The position numbers and the translations under genes were made by a program. Source: Oscillospiraceae bacterium (GTDB lineage: Bacteria; Bacillota; Clostridia; Oscillospirales; UBA929). Taken from it: a stretch of DNA of 61,113 nt. Below the pieces are notes generated by a model. The model worked only from the letters and a program-made list of their open reading frames with translations. It did no database searches and was not told the origin of the DNA. The stretch lies in assembly GCA_009782475.1 (NCBI GenBank), contig WRIZ01000008.1, positions 1-61,113 of the forward strand, given 5' to 3'. Of the stretch, positions 1 to 6,315 are shown in pieces (position 1 is the first letter of the stretch; every line of letters begins with the position of its first letter).

Positions 1-33
1 TTCTCTTGCCGATTTAATCGCCATCTCTTTTTT

Positions 34-58
34 GACTGCCTCACCGCAGTCTTTATTG
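34..58 (+). terminator. Rho-independent terminator (rightward)
   Basis: A six-base-pair stem GACTGC/GCAGTC with a CTCACC loop is followed by a T-rich tract (TTTATTGTC, then CTTTTTATGG). The T tract lies on the + strand, so it would end a rightward gene located before the window. That gene would converge on the spoIIA operon. The stem is short, so the call is moderate. Confidence 0.45.
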
Positions 59-102
59 TCTTGCTCTTTTTATGGTGAGTGATTTTTAATTTGTTTCAAA
101 CT

Positions 103-173
103 TCAAGCCTCACGACGCCAGCTGCCAGTCGGCTAAAGTGAATTTAGCCTCCTTGCCGGCTGTTCGGCTCTTC
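103..173 (-). other. Structured hairpin element, family A copy 1
   Basis: Read on the minus strand, the element begins with GGAAGAGC one base after the sigF stop codon and ends with GGCTTGAAG. Its centre is the hairpin GGCTAAA-TTCAC-TTTAGCC, with an outer pairing AGCCGGC/GCTGGC. The same end sequences and the same type of apical loop occur at 17691-17735, 53948-53993 and 55240-55332. This copy is the most divergent and lies at the 3' side of sigF. Whether it is also upstream of another gene cannot be seen, because the window ends. Confidence 0.4.
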
Positions 174-174
174 C

Positions 175-945
175 TTAATCCTCCGCAAATCCCCGCAGCA
201 GCTTCAGCGCGCGGCGTTCGATCCGCGACACCTGCACCTGCGAGACGCCCAAAACCCTTGCCGTGCGATCCTGCGTGAAATTGCGGTAATACCGCATGAT
301 GATAACGCTTTGCTCACGCTCGGGAAGCCTGCGCACCGCGTCGCGGATGAAAACCTGATTTAAGACGGTTTCCTCATGCCCTTCGACGCCGACCGCCCCT
401 TCGATCGTCAAACCGTCTTCGCCGCTTTCACGCTGAAGCGATTCCACCGGCTCGCCCGACCTGTCCGCTTCGGCGATGTCCTCGACCGACAAACCGCACG
501 CCTCGGATATTTCGCTCAATACAGGCTCCCGACCCAGTTGGTGCATCAGTTTTTCCCGCGCCGACCGTATGGCGGCTGAACGCTCTTTGACCGTCCGGCT
601 GACTTTCACCGCCCCGTCGTCACGCAGGAAACGCCGTATCTCGCCCGCGATTTTCGGAACGGCATAGGTGGAAAACTGGGTTCCGTAACTCTCGTCAAAG
701 CCTTTTACCGCTTTAAGAAACCCCACGCAGCCCAACTGATACAGATCGTCTGGTTCGGCACCGCGCCCGAAATAACGCCGCGCGATCGACCAAATCAACC
801 CGGAGTTTTCGACCACCACCCGCTCAAGGGCAGCCCCGTCGCCCAGTCTAGCGGCCTCTAACAGCGGCAGCGTGCCGCTGCACCCAGTGTCCGTTTTTGC
901 TTGCGGCGGGTGAGAAAATGTTTGCCCGCTCTCTAAGACGGTCAA
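175..945 (-). CDS. sigF: RNA polymerase sporulation sigma factor SigF
   Basis: This is the forespore-specific sigma factor, held inactive by SpoIIAB and released by SpoIIAA after asymmetric division. The 256-residue protein has sigma region 2 with DDLYQLGCVGFLKAV near residues 66-80 and FSTYAVPKIAGEIRRFLRD near residues 91-109. The region 4 helix-turn-helix FTQDRTARVLGVSQVQVSRI lies near the C-terminus. The proposed start is TTG, overlapping the spoIIAB stop as TTGA, which implies translational coupling. It is the last gene of spoIIAA-spoIIAB-sigF, the classical Firmicutes order. Assignment is secure from both sequence and context. Confidence 0.96.
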   Translation of the reverse strand: MTVLESGQTFSHPPQAKTDTGCSGTLPLLEAARLGDGAALERVVVENSGLIWSIARRYFGRGAEPDDLYQLGCVGFLKAVKGFDESYGTQFSTYAVPKIAGEIRRFLRDDGAVKVSRTVKERSAAIRSAREKLMHQLGREPVLSEISEACGLSVEDIAEADRSGEPVESLQRESGEDGLTIEGAVGVEGHEETVLNQVFIRDAVRRLPEREQSVIIMRYYRNFTQDRTARVLGVSQVQVSRIERRALKLLRGFAED

Positions 946-1379
946 CGCAGCAGCCTCGGCATGACCCGTTTGCGCATGACGACCGTTGTCCCGCGCCCCG
1001 CGGCCGAGCGTACCCGAAGCCTGTCCATGAAGCTCTCCATAATGGTAAACCCCATGCCGCTCCGCTCCTCGCCGCCTGTTGTATAGAGCGGTGTGCGCGC
1101 CTGATCGATGTCTTCGATCCCAACCCCTTTGTCACGCACGGTGATCTCCAAAATGCCGCCCTCCAACACCCGGGCTTGCAGCCGGATGATACCCAAACTG
1201 TCGGGATAGGCGTGGACAACGGCGTTGGTCACCGCCTCGCTCACCGATGTTTTGATGTCGCCCAGTTCTTCCAGCGTCGGGTCGAGCTGGGCTGCAAACT
1301 GGCTGGCCGCCGAACGCGCCAATGCCTCATTTGCCGAACGGGAGAGAAATTCCAGTTTCATTTCATTGAGAATCTTCAT
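942..1379 (-). CDS. spoIIAB: Anti-sigma F factor SpoIIAB
   Basis: The 145-residue GHKL-fold serine kinase binds SigF in the predivisional cell and phosphorylates SpoIIAA. The N-box EAVTNAVVHAY (about residues 46-56) and the G1 box RDKGVGI (about residues 80-87) are visible, followed by a glycine-rich GMGFTIMESF lid region. Length matches the B. subtilis protein. It overlaps sigF by four bases and is preceded by a strong GAGGTG ribosome-binding site. A palindromic repeat insertion separates it from spoIIAA, so coupling to spoIIAA is looser than in Bacillus. Confidence 0.96.
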   Translation of the reverse strand: MKILNEMKLEFLSRSANEALARSAASQFAAQLDPTLEELGDIKTSVSEAVTNAVVHAYPDSLGIIRLQARVLEGGILEITVRDKGVGIEDIDQARTPLYTTGGEERSGMGFTIMESFMDRLRVRSAAGRGTTVVMRKRVMPRLLR

Positions 1380-1394
1380 ATGTACACCTCTTTT

Positions 1395-1578
1395 TCATGC
1401 CTCCCTCACGCCTAGCGTACGCTTAGCGTCAGAGGGAGGTGTCTGCAATGCGGACGGAGGGAGAACCACCCCGCGCTTGCGGGCGCACCCCTCCACAGAG
1501 GGGAATGGAACTCTCCTCCCGCCGCCTTATGCCTAGCTTACGCTAGGCGTGGCGGCACCCTCCTCTAAGAGGAGGGCA
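1395..1578. repeat. Palindromic dispersed repeat, family B copy 1
   Basis: This composite block of nested palindromes lies between spoIIAB and spoIIAA. It contains CCTCCCTC...GAGGGAGG, two versions of the palindrome CCTAGCGTACGCTTAG, ACCACCCCG, CACCCCTCC...GAGGGG, and CCTCCTCTAAGAGGAGG. The right end supplies the stop codon and last few residues of spoIIAA. Similar modules occur at 7203-7345, 28984-29102, 29975-30071 and 47642-47686. No transposase is present; it is a non-autonomous element of REP/MITE type. Confidence 0.8.
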
Positions 1579-1888
1579 CAACCGCCCCAATCGGAACAAT
1601 CCTATCCACCCCGGCCATTGTCAGCACTTTGGCCGCGTGGTTGGGAACCTTTGCAACGGTCAGCTCGCCGCCGTAGGATTTCAGGCGTCTGTATGTACCC
1701 AGCACAACCGCGATGCCGGAGCTGTCCATAAAGGTCAGCCCTGATAAATCAAGCACGCAATGCAGCGGCATATGTTCATCCAAAGCCCCGCTGATCTCCA
1801 CCAACGCCTGATGCGCCGCATGGTGATCCAGCTCGCCCCCTAAATACAAGAAAAGCCTGCTGCCGCGCAGTTCCCAGTTGACTCGCAT
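1565..1888 (-). CDS. spoIIAA: Anti-sigma F factor antagonist SpoIIAA
   Basis: This 107-residue STAS-domain protein, when dephosphorylated by SpoIIE, strips SpoIIAB from SigF. The phospho-acceptor loop FMDSSGIAVVLG (about residues 53-64) contains the regulatory serine in the DSSG motif. It is the first gene of the spoIIA operon, and I found no convincing sigma-H promoter upstream. The C-terminal residues VPSS and the TAG stop come from the palindromic repeat, so the native end of the protein appears to have been replaced by repeat sequence; the STAS core is intact. Confidence 0.95.
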   Translation of the reverse strand: MRVNWELRGSRLFLYLGGELDHHAAHQALVEISGALDEHMPLHCVLDLSGLTFMDSSGIAVVLGTYRRLKSYGGELTVAKVPNHAAKVLTMAGVDRIVPIGAVVPSS

Positions 1889-1997
1889 GGCTTGTCCCCC
1901 CTTACCCCTGCCTTTAGTCTGCCCTGTCCATCCCTATTGTAAGCTAAGAAGTCTGCAAAATTTGCCGTTTCCTGCCGGAGGGTTTGCAAAAGCGCGC

Positions 1998-2024
1998 AAT
2001 AAAAACCGCCTGTAAAACAAGCGG
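1998..2024 (-). terminator. Rho-independent terminator after vapC-like gene
   Basis: On the minus strand the stem CCGCTTGT/ACAGGCGG (one G-T pair) with a TTT loop is followed by TTTTTATTG. It lies 24 bases after the stop codon of the vapC-like gene and before spoIIAA, separating the AT-rich toxin-antitoxin pair from the spoIIA operon. Confidence 0.8.
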
Positions 2025-2047
2025 CTCACTTTGGGGAGCGTTCTCGT

Positions 2048-2451
2048 CTAAGCTGTTATCCAATTCTCAAAATGTAATCTGTCTATATTCTCAAAATCCT
2101 TACCATTTTCCGTGACAAGAGTGCAATCATTCAGAATGCAGAAAGAGGCAATGAGAATATCGGCATCTGCTACGGTAAAATGTTTAACGTATAACTCCGC
2201 ATAGATTTGTGCGGCGCGTTCCCAAACCTCATCTGTCATACTTTCAATGGAACAGTTGGCGCAAATAATATCATATGCCTTTTCATGCTTCGGAATTTTT
2301 TTATCATCAATCCGCGCCTAATCTCATAATGAACAGCATATGGGATAATGAATTTCGCTTTTCTGCTTTTTGCTTTTTCTATGTTCTCCTCAGCTATTTT
2401 TGTTCCGCGTATAAGGTGAATAATTATATTCGCATCTAAAGCATATTTCAT
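2048..2451 (-). pseudogene. PIN-domain (VapC-like) toxin, frameshifted
   Basis: Two reading frames together encode one PIN-domain ribonuclease. The 5' part starts MKYALDANIIIHLIRG, with the first catalytic acidic residue in LDAN. The 3' part carries ADADILIASFCILNDCTLVT, with the distal acidic cluster and the conserved TEN-like motif. Frame is lost in a run of seven A residues (plus-strand T7 at about 2296-2302); an eighth A would restore a continuous protein of about 134 residues. The gene starts five bases after the antitoxin stop. It may be a pseudogene, a sequencing error at a homopolymer, or a slippage-expressed toxin. Composition is AT-rich relative to the flanks, consistent with transfer. 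Confidence 0.75.
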
Positions 2452-2455
2452 CTTA

Positions 2456-2704
2456 TCATACCTCGTCAAAGTCGATAAGTTTATGCCCTAATGTGAAACG
2501 ATGAAAATCTTCAAAGCGCGGCTTCTCATCCTCAGTCATTTCCGAGGTGAGTTTATAAAGCTCTTCCCATGTATCGGGTTTTGGGGATATTGATTTATTG
2601 ATCACTGTAATATACGTTTGCATTCCCTCCGGTATCCGTATTGTTTTACCATCTGTGTGAAAAAGTCCGTTTTGAAAATAACCTTCATATACTTGTGCCT
2701 GCAT
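2456..2704 (-). CDS. Antitoxin-like small protein upstream of vapC
   Basis: The 82-residue protein starts MQAQVYEGYFQNGLFHTDG, an N-terminal beta-strand arrangement typical of small antitoxins that pair with PIN toxins. An acidic C-terminal tail follows (EMTEDEKPRFEDF). It lies immediately upstream of the PIN-domain gene on the same strand and has its own promoter at 2747-2775. I do not recognise a precise family; the assignment rests on size, acidic tail and position. Confidence 0.65.
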   Translation of the reverse strand: MQAQVYEGYFQNGLFHTDGKTIRIPEGMQTYITVINKSISPKPDTWEELYKLTSEMTEDEKPRFEDFHRFTLGHKLIDFDEV

Positions 2705-2746
2705 TGGATTTTACCCTCCTTTGACCATCTCTGTTTGCCTATATTG

Positions 2747-2775
2747 ATTATATCATGCCTGTAAATGCTTTTCAA
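2747..2775 (-). promoter_or_regulatory. Sigma-A promoter of the antitoxin-toxin pair
   Basis: On the minus strand TTGAAA (2770-2775) and TATAAT (2747-2752) are separated by exactly 17 bases. The expected start site lies about 35 bases upstream of the antitoxin ATG. Confidence 0.75.
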
Positions 2776-2796
2776 GCGTTATGCTTTTCAAAAGGC

Positions 2797-2848
2797 AAAA
2801 AAGAACCCCCTGCTTCACCTAGCGTATGCTTGGTGTTGCCGGGGGTTC
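2797..2848 (-). terminator. Strong leftward terminator with no protein gene of its own
   Basis: On the minus strand GAACCCCC and GGGGGTTC arms (2803-2848) are followed by TTTTTTGCC. The hairpin loop contains a CACCTAGCG/TGCTTGGTG palindrome. The next minus-strand protein gene to the right already has its own terminator at 3215-3248. The only transcript that would need this one is the minus-strand RNA predicted to start near 3170. Confidence 0.7.
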
Positions 2849-2850
2849 GG

Positions 2851-2879
2851 TTGACACTCGCTTCAACCCATGCTATAAT
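2851..2879 (+). promoter_or_regulatory. Perfect-consensus sigma-A promoter (sense)
   Basis: TTGACA (2851-2856) and TATAAT (2874-2879) are separated by 17 bases. This is a full-consensus promoter pointing at the small ORF at 2985. The predicted start, near 2886, begins the sequence CAGAAGAACCC. The same 11 bases follow the opposing promoter at the same distance. Confidence 0.88.
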
Positions 2880-2984
2880 GCCAGTCAGAAGAACCCCCTG
2901 CTGTGGGCGTGCCTGCTGCCTACCTTTCCTTTTCTCTCGATCGAACGCCGCGCAAACGCCGGTGTGGAAAGGAGGAGATAGCTG

Positions 2985-3110
2985 ATGAAGTTGATTCAAA
3001 TGGTGAAAGAAATGCGATTATTGCTTGCGGAGTTCCGCAGGTGCGCAGAGTACATAGCCAAGCGAAAAAGCAACACAAGCGAAAAGCCCTCCCGATCAGG
3101 TCGCAACTGA
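2985..3110 (+). CDS. 41-residue small basic protein, candidate type I toxin-like peptide
   Basis: The ATG is preceded by AAAGGAGGAGATAGCTG, an excellent ribosome-binding site. The 41-residue product begins MKLIQMVKEMRLLLAEFRRC, continues with a basic stretch (AKRKS) and ends in SRSGRN. The first 27 or so residues could form an amphipathic cationic helix; there is no clear membrane-spanning segment. The gene is driven by the perfect promoter at 2851-2879, and its 3' part is overlapped by a predicted antisense RNA. I do not recognise the family. The architecture suggests a type I toxin-antitoxin mRNA, but the weak hydrophobicity argues for caution. Confidence 0.6.
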   Translation: MKLIQMVKEMRLLLAEFRRCAEYIAKRKSNTSEKPSRSGRN

Positions 3111-3170
3111 AAGAGGGCTTAACGCTTTCCGATAAGTAGCAGGCCGCCTTACGGCGGTTGGGTTCTTCTG
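3084..3170 (-). ncRNA. Predicted antisense RNA to the small ORF
   Basis: A near-consensus minus-strand promoter (3177-3205) predicts a start near 3170. A terminator-like hairpin lies at 3084-3120, with arms AAGCCCTC/GAGGGCTT followed by TTTTC on the minus strand, giving an RNA of about 90 nt complementary to the 3' end of the small-ORF mRNA. Read-through would end at the strong terminator 2797-2848, giving about 370 nt covering the whole mRNA. No protein-coding gene on this strand explains the promoter. This is a prediction; both end positions are inferred. Confidence 0.55.
3143..3156. terminator. Short GC hairpin downstream of the small ORF
   Basis: CCGCC-TTAC-GGCGG is followed on the + strand by TTGGGTTCTTCTG and then CCTTTTATT. 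It may be the 3' end structure of the sense transcript. The following GGGTTCTTCTG (3160-3170) is the exact complement of the sequence at the mRNA 5' end. Confidence 0.4.
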
Positions 3171-3176
3171 CCTTTT

Positions 3177-3205
3177 ATTCTACCACAATACCTCCCCCCT
3201 GTCAA
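3177..3205 (-). promoter_or_regulatory. Near-consensus sigma-A promoter (antisense)
   Basis: On the minus strand TTGACA (3200-3205) and TAGAAT (3177-3182) are separated by 17 bases. The expected start near 3170 is the first base of CAGAAGAACCC on the minus strand, seven bases after the -10 element. This is the same spacing and sequence as at the opposing promoter. Confidence 0.82.
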
Positions 3206-3214
3206 ACAATTTTC

Positions 3215-3248
3215 ACATAAAAGAACCCCCGGCCTAAGCCGGGGGTTC
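3215..3248 (-). terminator. Strong rho-independent terminator of the secreted-protein gene
   Basis: A perfect 11-bp stem GAACCCCCGGC/GCCGGGGGTTC with a CTAA loop is followed on the minus strand by TTTTATG. It lies just after the stop codon of the gene at 3267-4754. Confidence 0.9.
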
Positions 3249-3266
3249 GGTTGCTGTATGTTAGGG

Positions 3267-4754
3267 TTAGGGGGCGAGCGGCACGAGTGTGACGCTTACG
3301 ATGCCGACTTTTTGCTTACCGGCGTCCGCGTCAGGATTGAGAACGCCAAATTTCACAGTAACTTGCCTCGGTTCGCTTGCGGCGAATGTGTCATCAACAG
3401 CTTTGTTATTTTTGCCGTCGTGTTTCGCCGTGTTTTTGATGCGGATATAGATTACTTTTTCAGTGTCTTTCGCTCCCGTGAGTTTCGGGAATTTTGTCCA
3501 TTTGTCGGTATCCGCAGGTTCTGTGGCTTTATCCAAGAACTCATACAGTTTGCCGGCGTCGGTCACTTTGCCGTTGGAAACATCCAAAGCGATCGAAGAA
3601 ATCACGCCTTGTTTGGCCAGTGTGAAGGTTTGAATGGCACTGGCGGCTTTCTTGGCGGTGGCTGTCTGGAAGACTTTAACCGAAGCAAACTCGCTGTCGC
3701 TGATCGCGTCGGCGATGGATACGCCTTTTTTGGCTGCCTCTTTATCAGCGAACACTGTGAAGCTGGAATCTGTGGCGACTGCCCAACCAAGTTTGCCTTT
3801 GAGGTTGTTGAGTTTGTAGTTGGGTTTGCCTTTGGGGGCTTTTTGCAGGGTGGTGACGCTCAGCTTGCCTGCGCTTGTGCCCGGGACGAATGTGCCGTCG
3901 GCTTTTTCATAGGCTTTTACTCTGTAGACATAGACGTCTTTTTCGGCTTTTCCGCTTTCAGGCAGATCGCGAACCGCAACACCTGTGGCCGGGAAAGCAG
4001 CCCAAGCATCTTTCGGGTTTTTCTTGTCTTCCGAGATGCTGTACTCGAGATTGGCATACTCGGCATATACGTCGCTCTTGCCTTTTTCCGCTACTGTCCA
4101 GTGGCCGTTTGCAGAAAAAGGAACGCCAATGCTGGTGTCAGTGCCGACAATATCATTGCGGATAGGCGCGCCGGTGATAACGGTATCTCCTAAGGCAGCG
4201 ACAATGCTGGATTCACTGGCGGCTTGGTTGTTGCCAAACAGCGCGTAGTTAACGGTGAGTTTCGGGGCTTTTTCTTTTTTGGCAACCGATTTGTAAGAAA
4301 CGGTGTAAGCGGAATTCACTGCGGCAGCTTCTTTTCCGGTTTCGGTTACTTCTACACTGCCTTTGAGCGGAACAGGTTTCTTGTCCGCGCTCAGCGCGCT
4401 GGTGAGCTGCATTACGCCGCCTTTTTTCAGCCATTTGGCAATGTCTTCGGTTGACGGCGCGCCGGCTTGCCATTTTTTGCCGTCATACCAGCCGGCGATG
4501 GTAAAGCCGTTGGCGTCAATTTTTTCGTTGGCGATGTCAAAAATCGGAAGAGCTGTTGTAAGGGGAGCTTCTTGCCCGTTTGCTGTGGCGACAGTTTCGT
4601 CCGCGAACTTCGTCTTTTCGCCATCAACTGTAACCTTGAGTGGGGGAAGGTCGTCGCTTAGGATGGGGTCGGCCGCGGCTGCTGGGGCTACGAAGAACGC
4701 CGAGACCATCACGAGGGCGATAAGTAGAGACGCGGTGCGTTTTAAGTTTCTCAT
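3267..4754 (-). CDS. Secreted cell-surface protein of unknown function
   Basis: The 495-residue protein has a clear signal peptide (MRNLKRTASLLIALVMVSAF, cleavage near APAAAADP). The mature region is Lys-, Ala- and Thr-rich with several beta-sandwich-like segments (for example DVYVYRVKAYEKADGTF, EKVIYIRIKNTAKHDG). There is no transmembrane anchor, LPXTG motif or SLH domain, so attachment is unknown. It has its own promoter (4846-4874), a strong terminator (3215-3248), and four direct repeats directly upstream of the -35, suggesting control by a response regulator. The family is not recognised. Confidence 0.85.
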   Translation of the reverse strand: MRNLKRTASLLIALVMVSAFFVAPAAAADPILSDDLPPLKVTVDGEKTKFADETVATANGQEAPLTTALPIFDIANEKIDANGFTIAGWYDGKKWQAGAPSTEDIAKWLKKGGVMQLTSALSADKKPVPLKGSVEVTETGKEAAAVNSAYTVSYKSVAKKEKAPKLTVNYALFGNNQAASESSIVAALGDTVITGAPIRNDIVGTDTSIGVPFSANGHWTVAEKGKSDVYAEYANLEYSISEDKKNPKDAWAAFPATGVAVRDLPESGKAEKDVYVYRVKAYEKADGTFVPGTSAGKLSVTTLQKAPKGKPNYKLNNLKGKLGWAVATDSSFTVFADKEAAKKGVSIADAISDSEFASVKVFQTATAKKAASAIQTFTLAKQGVISSIALDVSNGKVTDAGKLYEFLDKATEPADTDKWTKFPKLTGAKDTEKVIYIRIKNTAKHDGKNNKAVDDTFAASEPRQVTVKFGVLNPDADAGKQKVGIVSVTLVPLAP

Positions 4755-4845
4755 TTTGCTTTGCCTCCATTCATTTTCATGCGGCGAGAATCCTTTCAGG
4801 CCGCGTTAATTGGTTTCGCGGTGCGGATTGACTGCCGTTGTGATC

Positions 4846-4874
4846 ACTTTACCAGCTGTTTGGGGCGGCGTCAA
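4846..4874 (-). promoter_or_regulatory. Sigma-A-type promoter of the secreted-protein gene
   Basis: On the minus strand TTGACG (4869-4874) and TAAAGT (4846-4851) are separated by 17 bases. The -10 is imperfect, as expected of an activated promoter, and four direct repeats lie immediately upstream of the -35. Confidence 0.65.
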
Positions 4875-4877
4875 GCG

Positions 4878-4928
4878 TTCTCACAGCTTTTTCACACGTC
4901 CTAATCCTTTTCTCACAGGATTCTCACA
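4878..4928 (-). promoter_or_regulatory. Four direct repeats, PhoB/PhoP-type operator candidate
   Basis: On the minus strand the motif TGTGAGAA occurs at 4921-4928, 4910-4917 and 4878-4885, with the variant TGTGAAAA at 4889-4896. Start-to-start spacings are 11, 21 and 11 bases. The nearest copy ends four bases upstream of the -35. Eleven-base direct repeats are typical of OmpR/PhoB-family response regulator sites. The regulator itself is not in the window. Confidence 0.6.
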
Positions 4929-4945
4929 ACGGCTGATTTGGGTAG

Positions 4946-4964
4946 GGGCGCGCAAAGCGCGCCC
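4946..4964 (-). terminator. GC-rich hairpin after flagellin
   Basis: A perfect eight-base-pair stem GGGCGCGC/GCGCGCCC with an AAA loop lies 28 bases past the flagellin stop codon. There is no clear T tract, so it may be an RNA-stabilising or inefficient terminator structure. Confidence 0.45.
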
Positions 4965-4992
4965 ACTAACTCAATCAAAAAACTAACTTGGA

Positions 4993-6090
4993 TTACTGAA
5001 GGAGCTGGAGAACCGTCTGCGGAGCCTGGTTGGCTTGCGCCAGCATGGCAGTCGCGGCTTGGTTCAGGATGCTGTTTTTGGTGAAGGACATCATTTCTTT
5101 CGCCATGTCTACGTCGCGGATGCGGGCTTCGGCAGCCTGCATGTTTTCGGCGACGGTATCGACGTTGGAAACGGTGTGCTCAAGGCGGTTCTGCACGGCA
5201 CCGAGTTCGCTTCTCAGGAAGGAGACGCGGGCAAGGCCTGTGTACTCTTGCGGGCCTTCAAGGGGCTCGCCTTCGGTGTTGAGGTTACCGTCGAGGATGT
5301 TGATGAGGAGCTGCCAGTTGGATTCGGCTTCAGCCGGAATGGCCGCTTCATCGCGCTCTTCTTCGGCGTTCAGGTTACCGGTCGAGTTGTCGGGGCGGAG
5401 TTGTTCGTTGAAGCCGTATTCCCAATCGGTGATGCCGGCGGGGTCGCCTTTGAAGGCGCCGAGCTGGCCGTAGAAGTCTTCGCCGCCGAGAAGATCCATG
5501 CGGCTCACGCCGAAGATGTTCACGGTGATGACGTCGCCGAGGTTGGTGTTGGCGCCGACTTGCAGGTTGATGACTGTCGGGCCTTCTTCGATCAGGTCTT
5601 TGGCGACGTTGGGATAGTTGGGCTCACGGATGTTGATACCGTCAAGGAAATCGGCCTGCAAAGCTCCGCCGTAGGCGCCGGAAAGTATGTATTTGCCGTT
5701 GAAGTTGGTTGTGGAAGCGATTCTTTCAAGCTCTTCGGCGAGGGATTCCAGCTCGGCCAGCATGGCGTCGCGGTCTTCCTGAGCCGGCACGCCGCTGGCG
5801 CCTTGGATGGCCAGTTCGCGCATTCTCTGAAGGATGCTTTGGGTTTCCTGAAGGGCGCCTTCAGCCGCTTGGATCATCGAGATGCCGTCTTGCGCGTTCA
5901 TGGAAGCGCGGTTAAGGCCGCGGATCTGGGCGCGCATTTTTTCGGAAATTGTGAGGCCGGCGGCATCGTCGGCGGCGCGGTTGACGCGATAACCGGAGCT
6001 GAGTTTCTCTGTGGATTTCGCTTGGTTCAGCTGGTTGATCCCGAGTTGGCGATGTGTATTGATCGCCATGATGTTGTTTTGGATACGCAT
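4993..6090 (-). CDS. hag: Flagellin
   Basis: The 365-residue flagellar filament subunit has conserved terminal D0/D1 domains. The N-terminal half begins MRIQNNIMAINTHRQLG and includes the Toll-like-receptor-type helix region LQRMRELAIQ. The C-terminus contains RSELGAVQNRLEHTVSN and ends NQAPQTVLQLLQ. The central variable domain (about residues 150-270) is short and acidic. It is monocistronic, behind a sigma-D promoter (6241-6267) and a sigma-A-like promoter (6316-6344), with a leader of about 150 bases. No other flagellar structural gene is nearby. The SD is AAGGAGG. Confidence 0.95.
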   Translation of the reverse strand: MRIQNNIMAINTHRQLGINQLNQAKSTEKLSSGYRVNRAADDAAGLTISEKMRAQIRGLNRASMNAQDGISMIQAAEGALQETQSILQRMRELAIQGASGVPAQEDRDAMLAELESLAEELERIASTTNFNGKYILSGAYGGALQADFLDGINIREPNYPNVAKDLIEEGPTVINLQVGANTNLGDVITVNIFGVSRMDLLGGEDFYGQLGAFKGDPAGITDWEYGFNEQLRPDNSTGNLNAEEERDEAAIPAEAESNWQLLINILDGNLNTEGEPLEGPQEYTGLARVSFLRSELGAVQNRLEHTVSNVDTVAENMQAAEARIRDVDMAKEMMSFTKNSILNQAATAMLAQANQAPQTVLQLLQ

Positions 6091-6240
6091 TGTTTTTTCC
6101 TCCTTGAATTTTTGGTAGTTCGCATCTTGCGAACCCCTTAAAAAATTGGTCTTTGTTCGGGGAAGAGCCTATGGTTCCCGGGAACCGGTGGCGCCTCACA
6201 GATCACAGGGATCAAGAGGCTCTAACCCTCACTGACCCTA

Positions 6241-6267
6241 TTATCGTACGATTCCCTCAAGACTTTA
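6241..6267 (-). promoter_or_regulatory. Sigma-D (sigma-28) promoter of flagellin
   Basis: On the minus strand TAAA (6264-6267) and TACGATAA (6241-6248) are separated by exactly 15 bases. This closely fits the flagellar sigma consensus TAAA-N15-GCCGATAA. Confidence 0.85.
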
Positions 6268-6315
6268 GCCCTTGGGCGGAAAATAATCCGCAGCCGGACA
6301 AAAACCGTTGAATGT

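Noticed and set aside
1889-1997. Sigma-H promoter expected in front of spoIIAA
   Set aside because: An AGGAAAC sequence is present but no matching GAAT-type -10 lies 11-13 bases downstream, so no promoter is annotated.
2772-2999. A 75-codon minus-strand frame across the sense promoter and hairpin
   Set aside because: It would be translated through a terminator stem and a perfect promoter; the amino-acid composition is not protein-like.
3258-4193. A 311-codon + strand frame opposite the secreted protein
   Set aside because: There is no SD or promoter, and the opposite strand has a signal peptide, promoter and terminator.
5035-6141. A 368-codon open frame on the + strand opposite flagellin
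   Set aside because: It is the mirror of the flagellin codons; there is no ribosome-binding site, and flagellin conservation and its promoter lie on the other strand.
6161-6217. AGAGCC...GGCTCT hairpin in the flagellin leader, considered as a fifth family A element
   Set aside because: It lacks the GCTTGA end and the TTCA-type loop; it is more likely an independent leader structure.
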